A stretch of DNA of 59,135 nucleotides from Affinundibacterium flavidum (GCF_014284175.1 NZ_JACOGA010000014.1:1-59135), one strand, 5' to 3'. Positions 45,701 through 52,968 are shown, counted from the stretch's first letter. Notes: a model not told the origin generated them from the sequence alone. A program made the numbers and translations.

Positions 45701-46790
45701 CAATAATGTCACATGGCGTGCTACAGGTATCAGCTCACCGAGTACCACCGCCTGTGATCAAGCCAATGCGGCTATTGCAGCAGCGAAAGTCAGTTTTACG
45801 TACGACAGCTTGAATCGTCTGTTCACCACCAGCTATGCCGATGGCAGTCCCAATATCACCCGCACCTATACCAATGATGGACTGCCATTGACGGTATCCA
45901 GTAATAGTGCAGGTACGCCTACGTGGACCAGCACCTACAAAAACCGCCGCTTACTCGAAAAAGAAAGCCTCAGTTTTGAAGGTGGCACCTACAACATCGT
46001 CAGAACCTATGACGCCAATGGTAGTTTATCGACGCTGACTTACCCGGCACAAAGCGCAATCGCCAGTGTCGACTTTGCACCGAATGCCTTGGGGGAAGCG
46101 AGTAAGATCGGCAGCTACGCCAGCAACGTCAAGTACTACCCGAACGGTGCGGTTTCTGGTTTCACTTACGGCAATGGCATCGTGCACACCATGGAACAAT
46201 ACATCCGTGGACTACCGAAAAAATCGATCGATGCAGGCATTCTGAATGACTTCTATATCTACGATAAAAACGCCAATGTGGAAAGCATCAGGGATGATCA
46301 AGAAGGACTCAATACGCGCAACTTAACGTATGACAATTTAGATCGTCTAAAAACCGCCACAGGTTACTTTGGCAATGCCAACTACATCTACGACGGTTTA
46401 GACAACCTCAGAATCAGCAGTGTCGGTAGTCGCAGCAACATTCACACCTACAATGCGACAACGAACCTTCTGAGTAGCATCAGCAGCAATGATAGCAACT
46501 TTAACTTCGTGTACAGCTACGACACGCAAGGCAACATCATCCAACGTGGCACACAAGTTTACGCGTTCGACAAAGGCAATCGCCTCACCAGTGCGACGGG
46601 CAAAGCGACCTACAGTTACGATGGCTTGGGACACCGTGTTAAAACGACGAATACAGATGGCAGTACACAAGTGAGCGTCTATACGCCAGCAGGACAAATC
46701 TTGTTCACACAAAAGACCGGTGGTACCAACCCAGGCAAGACGAGTTATATCTATTTAGATCGTCATCAAATCGCTGAGGTGAAAAATTGA
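42786..46790 (+). CDS. Secreted YD-repeat Rhs shell protein 2
   Basis: A 1334-residue paralogue of shell 1 with its own Sec signal (residues 1-31, cleavage near ATQA-QN). The N-terminal half is clearly related but diverged (FGRWDLEIPHLHGVF, YVPGLGDQEMLKRNT), whereas from about residue 680 (LATKKDGLNQTTT onward) to the end both protein and DNA are nearly identical to shell 1, suggesting recent gene conversion. It also ends YIYLDRHQIAEVKN and runs into a plug gene through the same junction. Function as for shell 1. Confidence 0.85.
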   Translation: MHLSERPKFKVVVANFLCALSVLTLAQATQAQNATNIYAEQQKLIKSPHAFATLGADLFGDKANLYNGSLEFTQTDLSLKGNHGLPVSVGRRLVAGSSHPGGLFGRWDLEIPHLHGVFSYKDGWNAKLDKSNQRCTNFGAPSSASGVGGFSAWHASEFWHGNFLYVPGLGDQEMLKRNTTASPGRPNNNVPTNGNYPIVTRDLWSFSCITLQSVSSKNIENGEGFLAISPDGTQYRFDWLVSRLSSELSKGSSGPAAAAVKKPALTSNMTLKNAPELSVVPSTNSLVRSEVWILPTQVTDRYGNWVKYTYDTTDKWKLTKILASDDRQIELTYVPGTSNVQTVTDGVRTWTYTYTASAGLNQVSLPDGRAWQLAGVDALASYNVPSTGSLDCETAAALTDLPLNGTMTHPSGAVGTFTIKPTTHGRAHVTRSCMPVLIGGEMGETYAQYPKYFATYSLIKKDITGPGLPSALTWTYNYGVENVDWSGNWDDCTGNCLDTKTVKVTDPKGDIIRYTFGNRFKENEGKVQKEETIAQNGSILRSVVTQYLNPSVGTHPDPAGYSDQSRGDQEINTRYTPVNQKRTTQQEQTFTWTATQFDDYARPTKVTKSGPSGSRSETSVYFNNTNKTVVGQLRLVTNDDTGLVMQDNTYDPVNANLLTVSRFGLLQETRTYNTDGTLATKKDGLNQTTTFGNYKRGIPQLVTYANNSTESAIVNNIGLVTSLTNGAGTTTTLGYDAMGRLSSITYPTDAGITWNNTTISFVPVASAEKGIAAGHWRQTVSTGNGQSITYLDALWRPVLTSTYDTADQANTEKSVLSKFDHNGKTLFQSYPQRNIASVASVVNGVTTTYDALGRETKSEANSELGVLTTSTAYLPGFGKQVTNPRGHSTITEFQTFDEPVESAPTKITAPEGITVQITRDVFGKTKSITRSGNDGGAGTVTATRSYVYDSNQRLCKTIEPEVNATIQSYDAANNVTWRATGISSPSTTACDQANAAIAAAKVSFTYDSLNRLFTTSYADGSPNITRTYTNDGLPLTVSSNSAGTPTWTSTYKNRRLLEKESLSFEGGTYNIVRTYDANGSLSTLTYPAQSAIASVDFAPNALGEASKIGSYASNVKYYPNGAVSGFTYGNGIVHTMEQYIRGLPKKSIDAGILNDFYIYDKNANVESIRDDQEGLNTRNLTYDNLDRLKTATGYFGNANYIYDGLDNLRISSVGSRSNIHTYNATTNLLSSISSNDSNFNFVYSYDTQGNIIQRGTQVYAFDKGNRLTSATGKATYSYDGLGHRVKTTNTDGSTQVSVYTPAGQILFTQKTGGTNPGKTSYIYLDRHQIAEVKN

Positions 46791-46840
46791 GAGCGCCAAT
46801 CAATTTCACACCGATCAACGAATTGAAGAGAACTAATACG

Positions 46841-48091
46841 ATGAAGCAAACTATGGTGTTGAAGACCAAGCGATCCATCAAATCTATCCTGACGATGTTA
46901 CAGCTACTAGTGCTGCTGTTGACCATGAGTTTAGGCATGAGCAGTCACGCACAGACTGGCTCTCTGACCATCACGCGCACACCGAGCACGATGATTGCTG
47001 GTCAACCCTTTACTGTCGTGTGGAGCAGTACCGAGCCAACGGCGGTTGCCACCAAATATAGCTGTGTTTCACCGGCCGGTGGATTTGCGGGAAGTGCCAG
47101 TTTGAGTGTGTCAGGTAGCGCGAGCGGCACGGCGGATCCAAACTGGGTTTGGAAAGACTCGACCTGTACTTGGACAGTTGTCAACGCAGCTGGCACTATT
47201 CTAGCTAGTCGCACAGATATCATGAAAACTGTGGCAGCGCCAGTAGCTGGTGTGACCTACATTCACACGGATGGACTAGGTAGTCCTGTTGCGAAGAGTG
47301 ATGCGAATGGGAATTTAATTGCAGGTAGTCGGACAAGGTATGAACCGTATGGGATGGCAGTGGCTGGAACGGCGACACCGACGATAGGATTCACGGGTCA
47401 TGTCAATGATGCTGATACCGGTTTGACGTATATGCAGCAGCGCTACTATGATCCTGTCGCGGGGCGGTTCTTGAGTACAGATCCTGTGCTCACTGACTAC
47501 AACACAGGGGCTAGTTTCAATCGATACACCTACGCGCTTAACAATCCGTATAAGTATATGGATCCAGATGGGCGTGAGCCGACGCAAGTTTTTTTGGTTT
47601 TTACACCGCTTGCAGAAGGAAAGACTACTTTTGGCTATCACATGTTCATAAAAGTGGTTGGAGACGGCGCGAAACCGTTTTATGTGCGGGCAGGCCCTTC
47701 TCCAAGTGCTAAAGATTCCCCGTCTTCAACTCGGGTTTCTAGTGATGCTACTGGAACTGCCGATCGAAATAAACAAGCTGGATATGGAAATCTTAGAGCT
47801 GATGTAGGAGACGCAGCTAAACGTGCCGACGCCGGGGATCAAAAATTTCAGCAGTATGTGGGTGATATAAAGATGAGCGTGACCGAGGCAGCGACTATCT
47901 TGACGAATTTTAGTAATCAAGTGAACGCTTCAAATATCCCGTATATTCCAACAAGTCAGAATAGTAATGCTTTTGCGGCACAGGCAATTACTACTTTAGG
48001 CTTGCCACGACCCGTTCCAGCTGCCACTGCTGTCGGGAGTCAAACGAAACTACCGGTTCGTACCGAATCTGAAAAAGGAGAGAACAAATGA
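46841..48091 (+). CDS. Rhs core + variable tip protein 5 (plug module 5)
   Basis: A 416-residue protein with signal peptide, Ig-like domain and core like module 1, ending NPYKYMDPDG at about residue 244. The tip begins EPTQVFLVFTPLAEGKTTFGYHMFIKV and ends with YIPTSQNSNAFAAQAITTLG. A conserved-looking His in the first strand pair and an NSNAF helix recall papain/LRAT-like hydrolase tips, but with Ser or Asn where Cys would be expected, so this is only a suggestion. An AAAGGAGAG ribosome binding site and ATGA overlap couple it with immunity gene 5. Confidence 0.75.
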   Translation: MKQTMVLKTKRSIKSILTMLQLLVLLLTMSLGMSSHAQTGSLTITRTPSTMIAGQPFTVVWSSTEPTAVATKYSCVSPAGGFAGSASLSVSGSASGTADPNWVWKDSTCTWTVVNAAGTILASRTDIMKTVAAPVAGVTYIHTDGLGSPVAKSDANGNLIAGSRTRYEPYGMAVAGTATPTIGFTGHVNDADTGLTYMQQRYYDPVAGRFLSTDPVLTDYNTGASFNRYTYALNNPYKYMDPDGREPTQVFLVFTPLAEGKTTFGYHMFIKVVGDGAKPFYVRAGPSPSAKDSPSSTRVSSDATGTADRNKQAGYGNLRADVGDAAKRADAGDQKFQQYVGDIKMSVTEAATILTNFSNQVNASNIPYIPTSQNSNAFAAQAITTLGLPRPVPAATAVGSQTKLPVRTESEKGENK

Positions 48092-48477
48092 AGAAGAAAT
48101 TCATTTTCTTCGGTTTGTTTCTAGTAAGTGGAATTGTCATTTTAGGATTTGTCATGAGCAGAAAAAATGTCAACGATTCGCTCTTGTGCGATCCAGAAGC
48201 GAAGAGTGTCATGAACAATTTCTTACTTGGCGAAGCTTATAGCTCGGTTTTGGTGAAGATTCGAGAAGCAAACATGAAGTATGTCGTATGGGCCGATGGA
48301 ATGGACGTGATCGATGTTGATGAACCCGGCACTACGGGGCGGCTCGAAGTTTCAATTACTCTTGAGAAAAAGGATATGTGGTCTTTAACGGGACGAAAAG
48401 AAAAGATTACTCTTGAATTTGATCGATCGCAACGCCTAGAACGTTGCGAATGTACTGTTGTCTTTATAGGTCCTTAG
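48088..48477 (+). CDS. Putative immunity protein 5, membrane-anchored
   Basis: A 129-residue protein with an N-terminal membrane anchor (residues 4-23, KFIFFGLFLVSGIVILGFVM) and a periplasmic-facing domain with three cysteines (LLCDPEAKS and CECTVV). Overlaps the stop of plug 5. No family recognised. As with the other four, its location fits a toxin that reaches the periplasm. Confidence 0.55.
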   Translation: MKKKFIFFGLFLVSGIVILGFVMSRKNVNDSLLCDPEAKSVMNNFLLGEAYSSVLVKIREANMKYVVWADGMDVIDVDEPGTTGRLEVSITLEKKDMWSLTGRKEKITLEFDRSQRLERCECTVVFIGP

Positions 48478-48498
48478 GGGCAGGCGTAAGCAATTTGT

Positions 48499-48830
48499 AA
48501 GGTGCAATGGGCTTCATCTATTGCACCATTCCAGCCGTTGAGTTACTCGGCAGATAAAGAAGAAGCTAAACGTATTAATCCGCTTGTCACACGCCTTGCA
48601 AGCCGCGCAGAATATTGGATAGGCGCACGGGGCAAGGCGTACGCCAAGCTAGCGCTAACCGTGATCGATGTTCGCGGCTTCGATAAGCAGCAAAGCCTAA
48701 TCAGATAAAACAAAGTTCGCTCCCAAGTCGCTCACAACCGCGCTATGCCGTGAGTCAGGCAAGAGCCACGCAAAGTCAAAGGCACAGCCGCTCCGGGGGA
48801 AATCGCTGCGCGATGTTTACATAATGCCCC
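48499..48830. repeat. Conserved Rhs-cassette spacer element, copy E
   Basis: Full-length copy with GGTGCAAT/ATTGCACC, the GCTTGTCACACGCCTTGC arm and GGGGGAAATCGCTGCGCGATG. It stops within the terminal hairpin (TTTACATAATGCCC) and abuts the 3' end of the integrase gene eight bases later. Confidence 0.75.
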
Positions 48831-48838
48831 TAGGCGGT

Positions 48839-50032
48839 TTAGTTTTGAAGAAAGTCTGCCCAAGTTTGCATTAGAGGACGGCGCTGCTCTAGTAGGTCAG
48901 TCCTATGATAAGCTGCCTCAACTTTATTTTCTACTTGGTGTGCCAACGAGCGTTCTGCTAGATCACGAGAATGACCATTTTCGCTGCACCAATCACGGAA
49001 GCTAGATCGAAAGCCATGCGCCGTCGCGACCCGACCAGGGGTGTCGCTTTTTGCCTTCACCCGCCTTAAAAACGAGGTAAGCACCATGTCGGATAGTTCT
49101 TTTTGTTTGCGAGGTGATGGAAATACAAGTTCTTTATGCAAACCTTGTTGTGACCGCAAAATTTCAATGGCACGTTTTGAAAGAGGTACACGGTGAAGTA
49201 ATTTTGCTTTCATGCGTTTTGCAGGCACTATCCAGACGGCTTCTGTAAAGTCAACTTCTGGCCATGTCATACCCCTGACTTCGCCTGAGCGCGCAGAGGT
49301 CAGTATTAAAAATTCTAGCATTGTTCGTGTGACGTCATACTTGTTGCCGTTTTTGAAATGAGTGTTAATGAACTGAGGAATGTCCGCCCAAGGCATAGCT
49401 GGTTGATGTTTTGTTCGTATTGATTTACTAGGTTGTGGTGGGAGTAGGTGCTGTACAACATCTACAGGATTTGATGGACAATATTCATGCGCCCAACCCC
49501 AAGCCATGACAGAATGAATACGTTGCTTGATCCTACCAGCTGTTTCTGGAATTTCAAGCCAAATAGGCCGTAAAGTATCGGCAATATGTCTTGGTTGGAT
49601 TTGATTGAGCAGTAATTTTCCGATTAATGGAAACACGTACTGTTCAAGGGTATTGATCCATTGTTGTCCGTGCTTATCGTTTTTCCAGCTTGGTAGTAGT
49701 TCAGCGTGAAGTAGTTTAGATGCTTCTTGGAATGTGGGAACTTCTAATACTTTAGCTTCTTTCTCTTTTTCTTCTAACGGGTCAATACCTCGCTCTATTT
49801 TGGATCGCATGTCTAACGCAACTCTTGCTGCTTGAGCAATACTAACTTCGGGGTAGCTGCCCAATCCAGCATTGCGGCGCTTATGCGTAATTGGGCTGAC
49901 GAATCGTAAGACCCACTTTCCTGACCCTTTTGTGTTGGAGGGGTGTAGTGCTAATCCAGTTACTCCACCATGAGGAAGAGTGCCTGATTCTAGGGTAATT
50001 GTGCGTGCTTTGACGTCAGGTAATGTAGCCAT
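48839..50032 (-). CDS. Island integrase, P4-type tyrosine recombinase
   Basis: A 397-residue site-specific recombinase. The N-terminal DUF4102 arm-binding domain (about 1-95, with LGSYPEVSIAQAARVALDMRS) and a SAM-like core-binding domain (about 105-190) precede the catalytic domain. All catalytic residues are seen: Arg in LTSARSGEVRG, Lys in AKRMKAKLLHRVPLS, HGFRSSFRDW (HxxR), a second His in LAHQVENKVEAAYHRTD and the Tyr nucleophile in the same segment. Gene lies 173 bases inside attR and is transcribed away from it, the usual arrangement. It should catalyse insertion at the tRNA-Ser 3' end and, with a directionality factor, excision. Confidence 0.93.
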   Translation of the reverse strand: MATLPDVKARTITLESGTLPHGGVTGLALHPSNTKGSGKWVLRFVSPITHKRRNAGLGSYPEVSIAQAARVALDMRSKIERGIDPLEEKEKEAKVLEVPTFQEASKLLHAELLPSWKNDKHGQQWINTLEQYVFPLIGKLLLNQIQPRHIADTLRPIWLEIPETAGRIKQRIHSVMAWGWAHEYCPSNPVDVVQHLLPPQPSKSIRTKHQPAMPWADIPQFINTHFKNGNKYDVTRTMLEFLILTSARSGEVRGMTWPEVDFTEAVWIVPAKRMKAKLLHRVPLSKRAIEILRSQQGLHKELVFPSPRKQKELSDMVLTSFLRRVKAKSDTPGRVATAHGFRSSFRDWCSENGHSRDLAERSLAHQVENKVEAAYHRTDLLEQRRPLMQTWADFLQN

Positions 50033-50066
50033 TATTGGGTAATTAGGAAAAACATTGAGGATTCAG

Positions 50067-50087
50067 TATGCCATGTAGTATGCCATT
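50067..50087. repeat. Right-end integrase-arm-like repeat (TATGCCAT pair)
   Basis: TATGCCATGTAGTATGCCAT, one mismatch from the left-end block at 8925-8944. It lies just upstream of the integrase start and could be both an arm site and an autoregulatory site. Confidence 0.5.
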
Positions 50088-50205
50088 ATTTATTGGTTCT
50101 TAATAGCTTTGGTTGAACTGGTTTGGAAGTGGATTTTATTTAAGTCATTGATTTATATTTGTATTTATATATTGATTGGCTTAGAATAGATTGTTTTTAA
50201 GCAGA

Positions 50206-50219
50206 CACCGTCTCCGCCA
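50206..50219 (+). repeat. attR: 14-bp direct repeat
   Basis: CACCGTCTCCGCCA, identical to the tRNA-Ser 3' end at 8854-8867. The upstream bases do not continue the tRNA, so this is the displaced tRNA tail marking the right end of the island. Confidence 0.9.
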
Positions 50220-50228
50220 AAGAATTGG

Positions 50229-50263
50229 TGCCCGCTTAATGAAAATTAAGCGGGCATTTTTCT
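50229..50263 (+). terminator. Original tRNA-Ser terminator, displaced by the island
   Basis: A perfect 12-base stem TGCCCGCTTAAT / ATTAAGCGGGCA (50229-50240 with 50245-50256) with a GAAA tetraloop and following TTTTTCTTTTTT. It lies nine bases past attR, where the tRNA gene would have ended before integration. Confidence 0.85.
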
Positions 50264-50408
50264 TTTTTGCGTCTTTGCTAGTATTTGATGTGTTTTGTAG
50301 TTCAGCGTAACTGAACTCTCGCGTATTCATTCGCCCTTCTAATTACATAATATTCCCCACCCCGCACTTTACAAATAAATGTTGTAGCGTCATCACGACT
50401 TTGATAGT

Positions 50409-50425
50409 AAATTGATTATCAATTT
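50409..50425. promoter_or_regulatory. Perfect 17-bp palindrome upstream of the M2 peptidase gene
   Basis: AAATTGATTATCAATTT is a perfect inverted repeat around one central T, 67 bases before the ATG. A possible operator; the ATTGATTATCAAT core is loosely Fur-like, but the assignment is uncertain. Confidence 0.4.
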
Positions 50426-50492
50426 GATGATTAGGGTGTAAACTCCGGTCTTTTTTGCGCAAACTAGCTAACTAGAAGAAATAGAGGGAAAT

Positions 50493-52370
50493 ATGTTCCA
50501 TAAAACAAAAATCGCGACCGCTTTGTCGATGTTAGTGATATTGAGTACGGCGACGTCGCTAAATGCCGCGCCGAACACGGTATTGAAAGTAACACCAAAG
50601 CTTGCATCAACAGCGTCAGCAATATCAGTAGCACCAAAACGAAGTGTACCTAGTGTTGCTGAAGCTGAAAAGTTTTTAAAAGATGCTGAAGCGCGTTTGG
50701 ATAAGCTGGGCATTGCGGCACAGCGTGCAGTCTGGGTGTATGAGACGAATATCACGGATGATACTGAAACAATTGCTGCTCAAGCGAATGAAGTGGCGCT
50801 TGCGGCAGTCGGTGAAATTGCAATTCAGGCGCGTCGTTATAATGATTTAGCTTTGTCGGTCGACAACAAACGAAAGCTGAAATTGCTGCAACTGAGTTTA
50901 AGCTTGAGCGATGATCAAGACCGCGCAGATTACACACGTTTGTCGGCGCAAATGAGCGGTGCCTATGGTAAAGGTAAATTCTGCAAGACGCCCGGGGATG
51001 AAAGCAGTTGCATGAATCTCGGTCAGTTGGAAGCGGTGCTTGCAAAGAGTCGTAATCCGGCTGAAATGAAAGAAGCTTGGTTAGGCTGGCACCAACAAGC
51101 TAGCAGCTATAAAGACAGTTATGCACAATATGTTGAAGTATCGAACAAGGGCGCACGTGAAATGGGCTTTGCTGATACTGGTGCTTTATGGCGTTCACAA
51201 TACGATATGCCAGCAGATGCTTTTGCGGCGGAGACTGAGCGTTTATGGCAACAAGTGAAGCCTTTATACGATTCCTTGCATCAGTATGTACGTTTGAAGT
51301 TGCAGCAAGCTTACGGTAAAAATGAGGTGCCGACAGAAGGCCCAATTCCTGCTCACTTGTTTGGCAATATGTGGAGTCAATCCTGGGAAAATTTGTACCC
51401 TATAGTGAAGCCACAAGGTCTTTCTGCGAACCTAGATATTTCCGATACGCTCAAACAAAAAAATATCGATGCCAAAGGCATGACCAAATTTGCCGAAGGC
51501 TTCTACACTTCGTTAGGAATGGAAGCTTTACCTGCTTCATTTTATCAGCGGTCACAATTGACCAAGCCACGTGATAGGGAGGTGGTGTGTCACGCTTCTG
51601 CTTGGGATGTCGATGGTGATCAGGATGTGCGCATTAAAATGTGTATTAACCAGACAGCTGAAGATTTTCTGGTGATACACCACGAACTTGGCCATATCTA
51701 TTACGACCTGGCGTATCGCAAGCAGTCTTCCTTGTTTAAAGGTGGTGCAAATGACGGATTCCATGAAGCGATTGGTGATACGGTGGCTTTGTCCGTCACT
51801 CCCAACTATTTGAATAAATTGGGGCTGTTGAGTGAAGTTCCTGATGCCTCACAAGACATTGGCGTATTGATGGACAGAGCACTACAAAAAGTCGCATTCT
51901 TGCCGTTTGCCTATCTGGTCGATCAATGGCGTTGGAAAGTCTATAGTGGGCAAGTGAAACCTCAAGATTACGATAAAGTATGGTGGGAGTTGCGCGAAAA
52001 ATATCAAGGCGTAAAACGCCCTGCAGCCAGCAATGGCGATGGTTTTGATGCGGGTGCCAAATATCACGTGGCATCTGATACTCCTTATTCACGTTATTTC
52101 TTAGCGACGATTTTGCAGTTCCAATTGCATCGTGCATTGTGTCGTGAAGCGGGTTATAGTGGTCCTCTAAATCGTTGTTCTATCTATGAAAACAAGGCTG
52201 CCGGCAAGAAATTTCAAGCAATGTTAGAAATGGGTACAAGCCGGCCTTGGAACGAAGCCTTGAATGCTGTTGCAGGAGAGGATAAATTGGATGCGACTGC
52301 CATGCTGGATTATTTTGCGCCATTGAAAGCCTGGTTGGATGCGCAGAATAAGGAATTGGTAGTGAAATAA
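50493..52370 (+). CDS. M2-family (ACE-like) zinc metallopeptidase
   Basis: A 625-residue exported dipeptidyl carboxypeptidase-type enzyme. A Sec signal peptide covers residues 1-25 (SLNA-AP). The zinc site HHELGH gives HExxH at residues 397-401, and FHEAIGDTV supplies the third ligand Glu425, 24 residues after the second His, as in human ACE. Catalytic-domain hallmarks YDMPADAF and FLPFAYLVDQWRW are present. AGAGGGAAAT precedes the ATG. Bacterial ACE homologues cleave C-terminal dipeptides from peptides in the periplasm; the substrate here is unknown. Confidence 0.9.
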   Translation: MFHKTKIATALSMLVILSTATSLNAAPNTVLKVTPKLASTASAISVAPKRSVPSVAEAEKFLKDAEARLDKLGIAAQRAVWVYETNITDDTETIAAQANEVALAAVGEIAIQARRYNDLALSVDNKRKLKLLQLSLSLSDDQDRADYTRLSAQMSGAYGKGKFCKTPGDESSCMNLGQLEAVLAKSRNPAEMKEAWLGWHQQASSYKDSYAQYVEVSNKGAREMGFADTGALWRSQYDMPADAFAAETERLWQQVKPLYDSLHQYVRLKLQQAYGKNEVPTEGPIPAHLFGNMWSQSWENLYPIVKPQGLSANLDISDTLKQKNIDAKGMTKFAEGFYTSLGMEALPASFYQRSQLTKPRDREVVCHASAWDVDGDQDVRIKMCINQTAEDFLVIHHELGHIYYDLAYRKQSSLFKGGANDGFHEAIGDTVALSVTPNYLNKLGLLSEVPDASQDIGVLMDRALQKVAFLPFAYLVDQWRWKVYSGQVKPQDYDKVWWELREKYQGVKRPAASNGDGFDAGAKYHVASDTPYSRYFLATILQFQLHRALCREAGYSGPLNRCSIYENKAAGKKFQAMLEMGTSRPWNEALNAVAGEDKLDATAMLDYFAPLKAWLDAQNKELVVK

Positions 52371-52968
52371 AACAAAATCAAAAAAGTGGATTATTAGCCT
52401 GCTTAATCGAGCTATTTATTAGGACTACTTTTTAGGACTATTTTTTAGGTCTGTATTTTAGGACTGTTTAGAATCCCGGCATCAGTCGATTGCTAAGGCA
52501 GTCCTCTGGTGTTTTGTGCCAACCTGTGGAGGATGTCATTGCCGTAGGTGAAACTTGGATCACACCATTTGCAAATGTTGAAATGTGATAGTTGGATCCC
52601 GTACTTGTGTCCCCGTACTTGATTGCATCAAAAGTAATTAAATTGCGAATCGCTTTGATCGTTGTTTGCAATGGCAATCGGTATTGAATAGTCGAAATTG
52701 GAAAGTTAAAACTGACGCTATTTTCCTTTGACGCCATTCTCTATTTTTCTATCAATGTTTCTTCTGATTTTCTTCGTACGATTGTATTAATGGCCTGACT
52801 AGGAATGGTTGATTAAACAGCCTTGCCTGTGTGATACTTTGTGTATAGAAGACATTCCCTTATCGAGAATAATCAATCCTAGATAGGTCGTCGGTACTAA
52901 CAAGATAGAAAAGTCTTGTATCGTGATAGTCCTGATCGCTTTGGAAATAAATAAAAAGGAAAATACCT
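52371..52968. other. 598-base region with short tandem repeats and one doubtful small gene
   Basis: Near-tandem copies of TTTTAGGACT (about 52420-52470) lie directly after the M2 peptidase gene. A minus-strand frame (52468-52737) is listed separately. The remainder is probably the leader of the Ig-like lipoprotein gene. Confidence 0.4.
52468..52737 (-). CDS. Possible small protein of unknown function
   Basis: An 89-residue frame starting at ATG 52737 with an AGAG upstream. The sequence (TTIKAIRNLITFDAIKYGDTSTGSNYHISTF) has a normal amino acid mix but no motif, signal or known relative that I recognise. No overlap with other genes. It may be a real small gene or a remnant; confidence is low. 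Confidence 0.35.
   Translation of the reverse strand: MASKENSVSFNFPISTIQYRLPLQTTIKAIRNLITFDAIKYGDTSTGSNYHISTFANGVIQVSPTAMTSSTGWHKTPEDCLSNRLMPGF

Larger units (their letters stand above)
8868..50219. mobile_element. 41.35-kb tRNA-Ser integrated genomic island
   Basis: The island is bounded by 14-bp direct repeats, carries an intact P4-type integrase next to the right end, an AlpA regulator, Gp2-like proteins and a recombination module, and holds all Rhs and type II-like secretion genes of the window. Both ends carry a TATGCCAT-type repeat pair just inside the attachment core. No relaxase, type IV secretion or phage structural gene is visible, so self-transfer is not supported by what is here. 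Confidence 0.85.

Noticed and set aside
30496..48477. T6SS-type Rhs effectors
   Set aside because: No PAAR, VgrG, Hcp, or adaptor gene is seen, and all shells and plugs begin with Sec signal peptides, which T6SS cargo does not use.
36351..48830. Integron attC sites as the nature of the spacer repeats
   Set aside because: GCCTAA-like strings and imperfect palindromes are present, but no paired RYYYAAC/GTTRRRY core sites at the ends, and no integron integrase is in the window.
8868..50219. CRISPR array or phage structural module in the island
   Set aside because: No regular short repeat-spacer series and no capsid, terminase or tail gene was seen on either strand.
8868..50219. Integrative conjugative element
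   Set aside because: No relaxase, coupling protein or type IV secretion genes are present, although the recombination trio is typical of such elements.
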